Part shown: positions 1 to 11,677 of the stretch, piece after piece
Position numbering within the stretch: the stretch's first letter is position 1
Layout: the number at the start of each line of letters is the position of its first letter
Assembly (NCBI GenBank): GCA_017893485.1
Contig: CM030360.1
Coordinates: 10,094,597 to 10,158,596, forward strand
Direction of reading: 5' to 3'
DNA from: Hemerocallis citrina
Taxonomy: Eukaryota; Streptophyta; Magnoliopsida; Asparagales; Asphodelaceae
Length of the DNA stretch: 64,000 nucleotides
Made by a program: the position numbers and the translations under genes
The notes under the pieces: generated by a model
What the model was told of the DNA's origin: nothing
The model's input: the letters and a program-made list of their open reading frames with translations, nothing else
Databases searched by the model: none

Positions 1-158
1 TGTCGTTTTAAGTTTGTCATGGATACTTTGTAGTTAGTGATAAAAGAAAACAGATGCAACAATTTTTTATTCCATTCCCTTAAAGCAGTAGCTATGAACT
101 TTAGCTGGTGACAATCTCAAAAGCTAATCTGCAGGAAGAATATACTGAAACTTCGCAT

Positions 159-381
159 TCATACATCACATAAGAGGCTAAACTTCAACGCAATCGGACT
201 CAACATGATAGCAGCAGCTACAACACCACCCAAAATCCGATGAGAAATGGAATAAGTCGCCCAAAGCTGTGGCTTCTTAAGAGCCAAGTGCGGTGATAGT
301 GGGCGATTCGCAGAAACTGCTTTTGATGTCTCAGATAGAACCCAGCTTGAATGGAGTGCTCTGGTTCCGTAGAGGGCTTTG
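159..381 (-). CDS. SDH3-like exon (succinate dehydrogenase membrane anchor), 3' exon of a possible chimeric gene
   Basis: Read on the minus strand, the exon encodes about 74 residues ending at a TGA at 159-161. It contains NRPLSPHL and, 13 residues on, SISHRILGG. These match the SdhC-family pattern RPxSPHL and SxxHRxxG, the quinone- and haem-b-contacting part of the complex II anchor in the inner mitochondrial membrane. One hydrophobic segment follows (GGVVAAAIML...) and the frame stops after FSLLCDV. A short SDH3 with one helix fits the reduced anchor subunits reported for angiosperms. An AATAAA signal lies downstream at about 65-71 (minus strand). An acceptor AAG|C at 381/382 joins it in phase to the proteasome-like exon at 624-731. 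No SDH3 5' exon is visible upstream. Family assignment is by motif only. Confidence 0.65.
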
Positions 382-623
382 CTTAATAATAAACCACCTT
401 AAAACTAAAACCATAACCCACCACTTTTACTAAAAAGGTGCACCTTTTCCAACAGAAAACTAAACTACAAATTCAGTACCCCAAAAATCCAAACCAATAC
501 CCCCAGCCTTAACCATAATTTCTCCAAAACATATACATTCACCAAAACAACTAACGAACAAACAAATAAAATCCTAATAAATCCAACACGCGAATCATAC
601 AAAAACATTCTCCAATTTCATAC

Positions 624-1021
624 CTTTTTGCGTAAAGCACAGATGAAACCAGGTTAGCAAAAGTCTCCGGCTTCATATTCCTCTCCTCGTTCAGATGATG
701 TATGTTATGCTTCACCTGTAAGCTCTGGTACCTACAAACCCCAACCAAAGCCAAACCAACAAAAAGCAAATCAGACCCAAAAAAAATCATCGAATCGACC
801 CAAAAAGATGATGGTTTAACAGCAAGTTTACAGCGTCTGGATGTCGGTGGCGAGGCCGGAGAGGCCAGCATAAAGCTTAGCATGGATCCTGAAGATTCTC
901 TTGAAATTGGTGGCGATGGTTTGGATCTGGACGTCGAGACGACGATCGCTGGCGATGGCGAAGCAGTTCTTGCCGACCATGGCAACGACGGAACTACCGT
1001 TGTACTCGAATATCTGAAAAT

Positions 1022-1083
<62 letters not shown>

Positions 1084-1151
1084 GATATATGAGATTTGAG
1101 GATAAAAGGGGGAATTAGGGTTAGGGTCTTGGGAGAGAAACTTACCGACAT
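624..1151 (-). CDS. Proteasome subunit beta type-3 (PBC-like), exons 1-3 only
   Basis: Exons on the minus strand: 1146-1151 (ATG TCG, followed by GTAAG), 832-1013 and 624-731, all with GT-AG borders. The encoded 98 residues begin MS-IFEYNGSSVVAMVGKN and include CFAIASDRRL, YAGLSGLATD, EERNMKPETF and LVSSVLYAKR, the conserved start of the 20S core beta-3 subunit. Beta-3 is a structural, non-proteolytic subunit of about 205 residues. The remaining half (FGPY... onward) is absent: a normal donor at 623/622 is followed by T-rich intron-like sequence and then an SDH3-like exon. The first intron carries a long GA tract. The exons are free of stops, so this is either the 5' half of a chimera or a truncated copy that has kept its frame. 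Confidence 0.8.
1035..1081. repeat. (GA)n microsatellite in intron 1 of the PBC-like gene
   Basis: An uninterrupted GA dinucleotide tract of about 46 bases lies between the MS exon and the IFEYNG exon. On the gene strand it is a TC tract, close to the acceptor at 1014-1015, where it adds to the pyrimidine-rich stretch. Confidence 0.95.
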
Positions 1152-1289
1152 GGCGATTGAGTTGATCGGATTTGGGAAGAAGAAGTATTTTTTTCGATGG
1201 AGGAAGAGGAAGAGACGGTTTCGATTTTTTAGGAGTGCGGATTTGATGGAGGGAGAGGAAGAGATGGTTTTGATTTTTTTTAGGGAATA

Positions 1290-2030
1290 GAATTTTATGG
1301 AGAGATTGAAGTAAATTTGAAGTGAATATTACGCTTGTGCCCTCTGATTGTGTAGTGATCAGGGATAAAATTTGACATAATTAACCCTGCATTATTTTTT
1401 AGCTTTTTATGTTTATGAGGATATAATAATAAAAAGTCACCAAAATGTGGCTTTACTTAATAATAGTATAATAATAGTATAGATAGATATAACTCAACTG
1501 CTTATCAAAATATTGATGAACAAAAAGTCATGCTTATCAGAACATTGATGAGTAAAAAGGACCATGTGAAAAGACTCTTCAACCACTTTGACCGTAGAAA
1601 AAAAAATGCACGTAATAATCATATTTATTGTATCGGAAGATTTTGTAAATTAAACAAAAAAGGTAAAAATTGTTTATTTAGTTTGTATTCATTTACTCAC
1701 CAAATATTATCCAAAATAAATTTATTATCATAGAGTTAGAATGTCTTCATCTACCTTATTTAGAACTAGATGTGGACAATGTGCATACCTCATTATATTC
1801 TAGTTCCGATATATTTCAGTCATTCATCAAAATATTCATAGAGAAAAAAACATATTTATCATAACCTTGATGAATGAATAAAACCATGTGAAAATGACTC
1901 GTCAACGATATATTTTACCTAAAAAAAGAAAGGAAGTAAAACCCACATGTAAGGATTCTCCGATCTCTGTCACATTTTCACACTTCCATCCACTCTAAAC
2001 TGCTAAAAAAACACCCAACATAGCAAACTA
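1290..2030. other. AT-rich intergenic DNA holding two copies of a diverged repeat
   Basis: No gene seen. Segments at 1505-1583 and 1827-1906 resemble each other (TCAAAATATT, then TTATCA, TTGATGA, CCATGTGAAAA, TCAAC in the same order). A third relative lies at about 11361-11451, beyond the LINE. Confidence 0.6.
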
Positions 2031-2254
2031 TGCAGCCTCTACTCCGATCTTCCTTTTCTTCTTCTTCTCCGACATCTTCTTGTCCCACCACTAAACTTCT
2101 AGCCTGATCCTTCTTGCCCTCTCCATCTCCCTCGGCACTCTCAACCTATACCACCACCACCACAACAAGCCTACCATCACTTCCTCCTCCTTCTTCTCAA
2201 TGCACCGGACCTTTTTGCTTCATTCCGCCCCCATGTTGTCGGAGGTAGAGTTGA

Positions 2255-5200
2255 GTGGGTGCGGACCCAACGAGAGGGCCCGCTACACTGACTCCCCCTC
2301 CTTCCCCCTCTGCCTCTGAGATCCCACCCCCCCTCCTGGCCCAAACAATGGCCCCTGTCACACTAGCTTCGGCTGCTCCCCCTCGTAGCCCCCAACCACA
2401 ACCTACTCCGGTGATCCCCCCCAAGAGAGGGACACCCCTAGACTCAGACGTGCACTCTCCCCACAGCGGGCACACCAAAGTGCACTTCATCGCCAAAAGG
2501 GGAGAGGCAACACTCATCATCGTCATCATCAGGATATGCCTCCGAGGGGACGGGCCCATAGAGAGGGTCCTCCTACTCGCTACTGTGAGCGTAGAAGAAC
2601 CCCCCCCCCCCCCCCCGATTCAGCATCGCCCTCAGAGGCATCAAGGCTACTAGAGGGACAGAGATTACATAGATCAACGCTACTGTCAGAGGTAACCAGA
2701 GGCTTTTCAGAGAATCATCCACAACCAACACAGTTACAACCAACACAATCACAATGCCCAAGGAATTCAACAGAGTTATGGCCGCAATGTGCCTTACAAC
2801 AACCATCAAAGTAACAGCTCCAATGTAACAGTGAAATGCACCATGATTCCCTCTTCTCACCCTAGGCCTTCAACCTCACGCACCCCTTCTCAACACTCTC
2901 CCCCACAACCAAGTGAGGATGCACCCGACCCCCTCAAATCCGTCATCGTTTGGGCCCAAGGAGGGGAGCCAAAGGGGGAAAGAAGAAACAGAGAGCCTCA
3001 CCACCACCAGACCAACAGGACAACAACTGCCACAGCCCACCTCCACCACCATTTCAACAAGATAACAGGAAAAGGCTAAGAAAAGGAAAAAGAAAACCAG
3101 TACCGTGCTTCAATTATGGGGATTTAGGTCATTACCGAACAGAGTGCACCAAAGAGGTGCGCTTCCTGAGGTGCATGAAGTGGGGCCACATGTCATACAC
3201 TTGCACGAATGTTATCAGCTCAAGCAATGACGAGGAGAGGCAAGTGTGCAGAGGAAGGTTGCCGGAGAGTCCAACACTGATCAAATTGGCTAATAGCCTA
3301 GAAACAATCAAGAATGAAGAAAAATGGCTCCGCCAATGGTGTGCGGTAGCCAAAGTGCGATCGGGTTGCCCCTCCGAAGCACACCTTCTCCACGCCTTGA
3401 ACCTCAAATGACCTATGTGAGCTGACCAAGATTGGGTTGTAAAGAAAATGTGGCATCTACAATTTCTAGTATCTTTCCCTTCACCCCAGAAGATGATTGA
3501 AGTCACCGGAATGGGATTGGTGGATTTTGGCTTCTTCAAAATCGAATTCACGGCATGGTCACCGAATTTTGGTGCAGAACTACCATAAGGAGACAAGTAT
3601 TGGATTTGGATACATAACGTGCCTTTGCACTTTTGGAAGAAAGAGGCCCTTCAGGAGATTGTCTCTGACTTTGGAACGGTAGAAGCCATAGACGAGAAGA
3701 CTATTCGCCGCTCGAAGATAGTTTCAGCGAGGATTCTTATTCGAAGCGGAGACATCTCTCTAATGCCTAGATTTTCCAAAGTCTTCTCGTTCGAGGAGGC
3801 TTACCTCATCCGGTTTGCGCTCGACAAGAGAGCAGAGACAGAGGAACCCATCACTTCCCCCAAACCCCCTCCCTCTATCAGAGATGGCAGATCTTACAAA
3901 CAGGTGGTATCGCCGGAGTGGAATCTCACCATTGACGGAGCACATGAAGTGGAGCGTGCTCACAGAGAGGTGATCAAAGCAGCTAGAGGAAGGGATGGTC
4001 GCCGGGAGCCTGCGGTGGAGGGATCAGAACCCCAAGGCCCAAGGCCAATCTTTGGTGGTTAAGAAAGAGGTTTGACCATGGGATCTGACGAGCAGGATGG
4101 AAGGAGCCCAGATTTGGTAAGTTTCAAAGGGACAGAGACTAGCCATGGAAAAGGGGTCAAAAGAATTACCTAAAATGGTGGTCAAATGCTGCATGCAGAT
4201 GAGGAGGGGCATGCTGTGGCTCAGAGAAGGTGGACAGAACATGCAGGCCCTAAAAATGGCAAAAACCCACTCTGTAGCAACATGCAAGCTAAGGGACAAG
4301 AGTTGGTGAAGGAAAGCACCAATTTGGGGAAGAAGACAAGCGAAAAAGCTCCATCACCCAGGGAGTTGGTAACGAAGCTTGGGATGTCACCAGAGAGGAA
4401 AAGAGGGGCCTCTCAGGGTCAAGGCAGCTAGTTTGCAGGCGCCTTTTTGGGGAAAACGACGAGCACTGAGCTGCTCGTTAACAGAGGAGAGAGCTCAAAG
4501 GAGAGCAACAAGCAAGGGGTTTTTGAATCTCAACATTTGAAGAAGCTCAAAAGGGGTAAAGAAGACAACGAATGAAACTTCGCACTTAAGGAAAAGGAGC
4601 AGCTGGTGACAGTCGCTTCAAACCAACCGCCTTTAACTTCGAAAAGCACTCATGCTGCACCAGCAGCAGCGACTCCCAATCAGAGGGAGCCACGTGGTGA
4701 GGGGGGTGCACTTACCGCCCAGATACGACAGCAGTCTCTCTCGACTTTCGAGAGAGACGGTAACATGAACTGCGGAGGAGAGAAAGAAATTAATATGGAT
4801 GTTGTTCGGTGTAAAGGGTTAAGGAGGGAGTGTTTTATTGGAGTGAGTGGGCCCAAAATGCTTATTATTGCAGCTGAGCCAAGTGCAACTACAAAATTGA
4901 ACAATCAGGTTCAAATTCAGACAGGTAGTGGGCCCATCGAGGGGTCCGCGACTGGAAACACCGCCATTCTTGCAGAACCATCGTCAATTTGTAGGCTCAA
5001 TGAGGAGTCCATGATGATAGAACCTACTCTACAACTGGATATTCAGCATGCAGATAGTGATGAGGACCTAAAAGGGCATTTAAATCTGGATAAAGAATTC
5101 TCATTCTCAGAAGAGGAGTCAGAGGATCTAGAGTTTATTACTGACACACAGAGGGAGATTTTGCCAGAGATGGTCTTGTTCACACTCCCAAAATCAGCAC

Positions 5201-5511
5201 CTGGATATAGTACTGGATCATCTAGCAGGACAGTTGAGTTTAGGGTTCAGCGGTCGCCTAAGAGGGCTCATGTGGAGTCCTTGGATGACTATCTGAAGGT
5301 GGCGGCGGCGGCCAAAGTGGCAAAATTCGACGAGGGAGGTACGAGGAATTTTTTAACGTCTATATTAAATTTCCTGTCAGATTCTGATATTTTTACCCTA
5401 GCTCAAACCTATGGGTTAGAAGTTTGTGACGTAGAGCGTAATGCCTTATTGCTCAACAAAATTAGGGGTTGGGAAACTGAACAGGTTAAAATTAGTTATC
5501 AAAAAACATAG
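2255..5511 (+). pseudogene. LINE ORF1 remnant (RNA-binding protein)
   Basis: Pieces in different frames: a Pro-rich start (2255-2653), a segment with two weakened zinc knuckles (2950-3411: CFNYGDLGHYRTEC with one Cys lost, then LRCMKWGHMSYTC), a segment resembling the DUF4283 region of plant LINE ORF1 (3619-4062), and an acidic C-terminal piece (4606-5511). In plant L1 elements ORF1 binds the element RNA. The pieces are broken by several frame changes and stops, and a C-run near 2606-2620 is one likely slippage site. The 4606-5511 piece is assigned by position, not by motif. Confidence 0.6.
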
Positions 5512-5596
5512 AATCCTGCTCTGGGTTGACAGAGGTCTTCGAGGAGGATGCCTGCCTCACACCCACACCCACGATCAACCCAGACACGGTCCCCCA

Positions 5597-6615
5597 ATGA
5601 ATACACCATTCTGAAATATTAGGGGTCTGGGGGATAAGGGGAAGAGAGATATGGTTAGAGATGTAATTAACAACTCCAAGGCAGAAGTGGTAGGGTTACA
5701 GGCGACCAAGCTCACGCATTGGTTCAAACTCAAAAGAGTAGGGGCAACAGAATCAAGGAATGGGTGCTATGCCCGTCCGCAGAAGCCTCAGGGGGGATCG
5801 CTATTGGGTTCAATTCGGATATTTTCACTTGTACCGAGGATTATAGTGGAACGTTCTCCCTGTCCATCCGACTGACACGACGATCTGATAACTGGGCTCA
5901 GACGATCACTGTCATTTATGGGCTGAACGTAGCCACTGATCGAGACGCCTTTTGGCAAGAACTTCTCGATATTCGACAACGATGGTCGGGAGAGTGGATT
6001 GTTGGGGGGGACTTCAACATTACCAGATATGCCTTCGAGCACAAGGGAAGGGGCTCCAGTGACATACACAGAGAAGAGTTCAATAGGGTGATCACGGAAC
6101 TAGAACTGATCGATATCCCAATTAATGACAGACTATTTACATGGTCAGACATGCAAGCTATTCCGATTATGGCCATATTGGACAGAATACTAGTTTCGAT
6201 GGATTGGGAAGCTAAATTCCCATTAGCTACCGCTAGATCGATCCCTAGACCCATGTTAGATCATACCTCGATCCTTCTTGATGCTGGGATACAGAGAGCT
6301 CAAAGGCCAAAGAGGTTCAGATTTGACAAGGCCTGGCTAGAAATCCAGGGTTTTTACCATATGGTGATGGAAAACTGGGCACTCCTAACCACTGGCACGA
6401 ATGTTGCATCCCGATGGTGTGAAAAAATCTGCAGATTGAGAAAGCAGCTGCATAGATGGAATCGATCTAGATTCTCGACCATCTGGCAGGCAAAAGATTC
6501 CTTTCTGGAAGGAATTGATGAGCTGGAAAGACTGGAAGAAACGAGATTCCTATCACAAGAAGAGAGAAACAGGCTACTAGAGCACGAGAAAATATTGCCA
6601 ATCTTTATAAGCTAG
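5597..6615 (+). pseudogene. LINE ORF2, endonuclease domain
   Basis: The N-terminal apurinic-like endonuclease (exonuclease-endonuclease-phosphatase fold) would nick target DNA. ORF2 probably starts at ATG 5597, as NIRGLG follows at the expected place, but codon 6 is TGA (5612-5614), probably from Trp. Later motifs are clear: VGGDFNITR, LFTWSDMQ, LDRILVS and PMLDHTSILL, the last being the catalytic SDH-type motif. The usual QETK glutamate reads QATK here (GCG at 5702-5704), so the catalytic Glu is lost. A frame change lies near 5719 and a stop at 6613-6615. Confidence 0.8.
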
Positions 6616-6659
6616 AGGAGATCAAATGGCAACAAAGGTAGAGGATTTCGTGGCTCAAA

Positions 6660-8509
6660 GAGGGAGACGCGAACACGGCCTACTTCTACCGAGTAGCCAG
6701 TGCAAAACGTAGATCCAATCTAGTCTTGTCAATACAGATGGAAACGGGAACATCGCAAGATGAAAAGGTGATCTCCAAAATCTTTCTAGATTACTATAAG
6801 GGCCTCTTTGGGAAGAAGGCCGATTTCAGGATCCCTCTCAGGGATGACTACTGGCAGGCATACCAGAACGAATCCGTACAAACATTATCCACTTTGGAAG
6901 TACCTTTCTCGGAAGCGGAAGTGAAAAAAGCCGTCACGTAGATGGGAGCAGACAAGTGGGGCTAGATGGCTTTCCGATGATGTTCTTTCAAGTGTTCTGG
7001 GAAGAAATTAAAGGGGACATTATGGCGTTGATGGATGAATTTTTTCACAACAACCTCAGATTGGGCATGTTCAACTTTGCGGAAGTAGTTCTGATACCTA
7101 AACGGGAGGAGTCCAAGAGAGTGGGGGATTTTAGACCGATCAGTCTCATAAACTACTCAGTTAAGATCATTACAAAAGTTTTAGCCATCCGTCTGGGAAG
7201 TATAATGGACAGCTTAATTAGCAAAACCTAGACGGGCTTCATCAAGGGCAGATGTATCCTAGACTGTGTAGCCACTGCTGAACAAGTTATCCATCACTGC
7301 CATACGAGCAACTCTAAGAACTTCTTCCTCAAGCAAGATTTTGAGAAAGCATACGACTCCGTTGACTGGGAATGCTTACTGGAAGCACTCAGAGGGAGAG
7401 GATTCGGGGATAAATGGATTAGGTGGATCAAACAGTGTTTATACACTAGTAAAACGGCAATCTTAGTAAATAGGCGACCGGGTACACCATTTTCCTGCAA
7501 AAAAGGACTCCGGCAGGGGAATTCGCTATCACCACTTCTTTTCACTATCATAGCGGATGTGCTGAGAGGCATGCTTGAAAACTGTCGGAGTAAAGAGTGG
7601 ATAACGCCCGTGGCTAGAAGCAGCTCTAATCAAGGATGCACGATTCTTCAGTATGCTGATGACACGCTTCTATTTGGTAACGGGACCAGGTCAGAAATAG
7701 TCTGCTTTAAAGGGGACCTCTACTGTTTTGAAGCCTAGTCAGGTCTCAGGATAAATTTCCACAAGAGCGCACTGACTCCAATTACACTATCCAAGGAGGA
7801 GGCAAGGGAGCATGCTATAATATTAAACTGTATGACAGACAAGTTCCTAATCAAACACTTAGGGCTCCCACTCAGACCAGGGAAGCTTACTAAGGCGAAC
7901 TGGCTACCTATCATAGACAGGGTGGAAGACAGATTGTCTGGTTGGAAAGGAAAATCGCTTTTCCTTAGAGGAAGAGTGGTACTTATTATTTCAGTGTTAT
8001 CTAATATACCCATTTACTACATGTCATTTTTTGAACTACCTAAATGGGTAATCCAAATGATTGACCGAATCCGCAAGCGATTCCTCTGGAAAAGGGCAGA
8101 TTCGAATAGAGGGGGATACCACCTGGTCAAGTGGGGTATCGCATGCATGAAGAAGAGGCATGGAGGGCTAGGCATCATCGACTTAAGAGATATGACCCTC
8201 GCCCTATTGGGGAAGTGGTGGTGGAAGGTTTTCCACCACAGTGGAGAAGGATGGCAGGACTTCATTCAACCCTACCTCCGGGGAAAATGTACAAGGAGTT
8301 TAGGCTTCCGGGTAGGGTCTAGAGTATCTCGCTTCTGGAAAGGAATTACCAAAGCAAGCGGGCCATTCAACTCAGCAGTTGCTTCAACTATTGGTAATGG
8401 ACGATCCACCAGATTGTGGTGGTACAAATGGTGTGGCGCCCACACCCTTAAGGGGACCTTACCAGATCTATATGAGAAAGCAAATCGGCTGAATATTTCT
8501 GTGGTTGAC
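6660..8509 (+). pseudogene. LINE ORF2, reverse transcriptase domain
   Basis: RNA-directed DNA polymerase of the L1 type. Visible motifs: LDGFPMMFFQVFW, DFRPISLIN, TGFIKGRCILD, KAYDSVDWECL, GLRQGNSLSPLLF and the active site QYADDTLLF (YADD at 7652-7663). Stops near 6939, 7228 and 7737 fall in otherwise aligned sequence; the last two could be CAG to TAG changes. The downstream conserved block (LGLPLRPGKLTKANW, WKGKSLFLRGRVVLI, WKRADSNRGGYHLVKW) runs up to the insertion at 8510. Confidence 0.85.
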
Positions 8510-10195
8510 TGATGTTGATATTTGCAAGTGTACAAAATCGCACAAGTAATATAGATAGATGAGTAGAGTGTCGAACCCACAGGGACTAGATATTTTACTG
8601 AGTACCGATATCACTAGATGAATCACTATTTGAAAGATCAAATTTTATGAATAATAAAACAACTAAATTACTCTAATCTAATTTAATCTAACTAAATTGG
8701 TGAAGAGGGAGAGGGCTGTGAAACTATGAAGTTCTTGTAAGTTTTTAATGGTAAAATTTGTTCTAGGGCTCTTGGTTCACCTCGTTTATTATAATTCCTT
8801 ATAAATAAAAATATTATCTTTCCCAATTGTCGACCAAAATCCTAAAGATATTAACCACTCTATCAACGTAGTCTAAAAATTTTTCTCAATTAATCATTCG
8901 TCTATCCACCAAATTATTAATTGAAAATTTGGATTTCTTAACGATCACGTCCTCCAATATACGGTCTTAATTTTTATTAATCACAAATAACCTGTTCGGT
9001 CTCTTCATGAATTGAAAAATCATACAAATGTCTATCCACCATGTTGTATGCATAAATAATAAAAATTAAAACACAATCAGGAAAAATAGAGTAATAACAA
9101 GGAATTAAAATTTGTGTTCAAAACTTGGCTACATCTTAGCCTCTAGAATATTCAAATTCAGTTCATATGAAATTTGCAATTAATGAAATGTTCGGGTTGC
9201 ATCTACAAATATTTAAACAAGAAGAAGTACAAAAAATTATAATAAAAAATTATGTATGCACCCCTGTCTCACAATACCGAACCCCAGAAGCTTTGAAAAC
9301 GCGTCGAGCCGTCAGATCGCCACGTCACCGAGTCAACCTGTCAGCAGTCTGGACCTGTCACCTCCTGCTGCTGATGTATGCGGTTGTCACTTTGAAGAAA
9401 GAAGTGGAAGAAGTCTTCAAGTATGCTACTTCTCTCTCCTTCTTTGGTTCGATGTCAGCATGCAAGAAGGAAAAGGGGGAGTCACGTCACCTTGAGTCCC
9501 GCGCGAGTCAGGGGCGGCCAGCTGTCAGGTGCACTTCAGAATTTGCACTTGAGGAAGATGCAATCCCTACTGCCTGCACAATATTGTTTGCCTTGGAACT
9601 CGCGCACGTTCTCTCTCTCCCTTACTTTTTCTCTTTTTTTTCTTTTGTGTTATTGTATAGCCGTCACCTCTTACCCTCTTCTCTCTTCTTTGGATTGCAT
9701 TTATAGCGAACGGGAAGAACAATTAGGGTTTGCACTTTTGCATAAAAGTCCACACTCTTTCTTTATTTCCTTCCTTTAATTGATCTGAATTTATTTCTTT
9801 CTCTTTCTTTCTTTTCTGCTTTTTCTGCCAAACACGTGTTGCTGCATATACAAAATAATACCAGAAATTAGGATTTTTAAATAAAATAAAATTAATTAGT
9901 TTAAAATTAATTAAACTAACTACAAATCATATTAGCGTATAAAAATCCTTTTAAAATTTATTTGTCGCAAATTTAACTCAACAAAACAATAAAATCGATA
10001 AATCAATTATTTTACTTTGTTTGTTGATTTTTTCCACAATTCTTTACTTTTTGCATCAAAAATATTATTTCTTCAAAAATAATTAATTAAATGAAATCAT
10101 ATAGAAATAAGATGAATTATAGACAATATCAGCGAAAACAAGTCATTTTAATAGGTAAATGAGTACAAATATATATATATAAATTAGACACATCA
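8510..10195. mobile_element. 1.69 kb TG...CA insertion in the LINE, probable solo LTR
   Basis: The insert starts TGATGT, ends ACATCA, and is flanked on both sides by TTGAC (8505-8509 and 10196-10200), as expected for integrase-mediated insertion of an LTR element. Removing it brings the LINE coding sequence back together in the right region. I see no internal direct repeat, primer-binding site or coding domain, so a solo LTR of a long-LTR family is more likely than a complete small element. The ORFs inside (for example 9167-9706) have no recognisable domain. Confidence 0.6.
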
Positions 10196-10202
10196 TTGAC
10201 AC

Positions 10203-10945
10203 ATGGAAGAGGGGCAATTGGAGACCATCTTTCGAGGACCTCTAAACCCAGGTCTACTTCAGCAACTGCACGAACTGCAAACACACATTACACGGAACGG
10301 GGCAATGTGTGTGCAAGGCCCAGATCAGCTGCGCTGGGGATTAGAGACCAAAGGAGCTTTCACTGTTAGGTCTTTATACCACCGAATTCACTATTGAGGA
10401 TGCAGACCCAGCTGGGCACAGGTGTTATGGAGGGCCAAAACACCCTTAAAGTAAGGGTCTTCCTCTGGCTAGTGCTCAACAATGCAATCCTCATCAGAGA
10501 GAACCTTGCCAAAAGACAACCCCAGATAGCGACCAACTGCGGATTCTGTAACACACACACGGAGAATCTGAATCACCTTTTTCTTCACTGCCAGAGGAGT
10601 AAGGCAACCATGGTAGAGGTACTATGGGCCTTAGGGACAAGTGACTACCCTGGCGAATATGAGGAGTTGTGGACCGGCCCCAAATTCGCCTTGATACGCC
10701 ACGAAATGAAGGATGCTTGGTATATAGCAATTGTGGCAACCACTTGGGTCTTATGGCTATACAGAAATAATTTCTATTTTCGTGCTTCATGTAATAGTAT
10801 TTCTGGTAACCTTACTCATATCATGCATCTTATCTCTTTTTGGGCTACAGCTGCTGCCACAGGAGCGAGAGGGAGGATTGCCAGAGTCTTCCAGGTGGAG
10901 GAATTTGACGATGAGGAGGTAGAGTTTGGGCTGACACTGGACTGA
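10203..10945 (+). pseudogene. LINE ORF2, C-terminal zinc-binding domain
   Basis: Continuation of the LINE after the insertion. Motifs of the reverse transcriptase zinc-binding domain follow in order: GAFTVRSLY, KVRVFLWLVLNNAIL, then CGFCNTHTENLNHLFLHC, the CxxC...HxxxHC cluster. A stop after RSLYHRIHY (10397) and a frame change interrupt it. The ORF ends at 10945 and is followed by a 3' UTR. Confidence 0.8.
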
Positions 10946-11201
10946 GGGGTAGGCGCCCTCCATACTCTTCGGTTTTACATTAGCCGTAGTCTCCGCTACT
11001 TTATATTTGGTCTCGACCTACTATACTTTTGGTTGTATGTTGTATGGATGATTAGACCCACTCCCCAGGGTTTTGTTAGGGGATTATGTTTTATTTCCTG
11101 CACTGTACTTTTGTATTTCTCCCGGTACACCGGGGTTGTTTTATTAATTTCTTATTAATAAAACAGGGTGGCGTTATTCCACCTTTAGCCTAAAAAAAAA
11201 C

Positions 11202-11590
11202 AATATAGTTCACCAACTAAAACCCTCAACATAATTAGCAAAACATTAAATTTATTACCAAAGTTGCTTATAATTTAGAATATCCCCTCCTACAATATCC
11301 TTAGCCAAATGTGGATAACACATCCTTGTCTTTATCTCTTTTGTTGGTTTATATATATTCACCAAAATATTAATAGATAAAATACATTATTATTAAGCCA
11401 ATGATGAATTGATAAGAAAAAAATGTGAACAAAATATTTTACCAAATAAAAAAAAATCTATATACCTTCACCAAATAAAAACCTAAAATTAATTTTGAAT
11501 TAAGTTTTAAAGATATTTTGAATTAACTTTAAATTAATTAGGAAAGCGTCCAAGTTTGAAAAGCCCAAAAAACAAATGGAAAAAGAAAAG
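11202..11590. other. AT-rich DNA right of the LINE
   Basis: No gene seen. Contains the third copy of the diverged repeat found at 1505-1906 (about 11361-11451). Confidence 0.5.
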
Positions 11591-11592
11591 AA

Positions 11593-11593
11593 A

Positions 11594-11620
<27 letters not shown>
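11593..11620. repeat. (GA)n microsatellite
   Basis: Pure GA tract of about 27 bases within an A-rich stretch. Confidence 0.9.
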
Positions 11621-11625
<5 letters not shown>

Positions 11626-11677
11626 GTTACCACTTACCAACAGTTGAGTTTGTGAGCAGCCTCACACTTTTCTCACG

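Larger units (their letters stand above)
2215..11201 (+). mobile_element. L1-type LINE, degenerate, split by a later insertion
   Basis: A non-LTR retrotransposon in sense orientation. In order: a proline-rich ORF1 start with degenerate CCHC knuckles (2255-3411), more ORF1 (3619-5511), an ORF2 endonuclease (5597-6615), reverse transcriptase with YADD (6726-8509), then after a 1.69 kb insertion the zinc-binding tail domain (10203-10945). It has a 3' UTR and a short A-run at 11193-11201. The 5' limit is uncertain; it may extend to about 2000. No convincing target duplication was found. Many stops and frameshifts show it is long dead. Confidence 0.85.

Noticed and set aside
828..1151. Single-exon reading MSVSFSPKTL... 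continuing into the proteasome exon
   Set aside because: The part after MS translates the intron, including the GA/TC tract. GTAAG at 1145-1141 and CAG at 1016-1014 mark a normal intron.
2030..2215. Start of a host gene (ATG CAG CCT CTA ... Ser-rich)
   Set aside because: The frame stops after about 25 codons and no homologous domain follows; it may be LINE 5' UTR.
9167..9779. Overlapping open frames of 118-179 codons
   Set aside because: They lie inside the TG...CA insertion, have no known motif, and are rich in Ser/Phe/Leu from CT-rich DNA.
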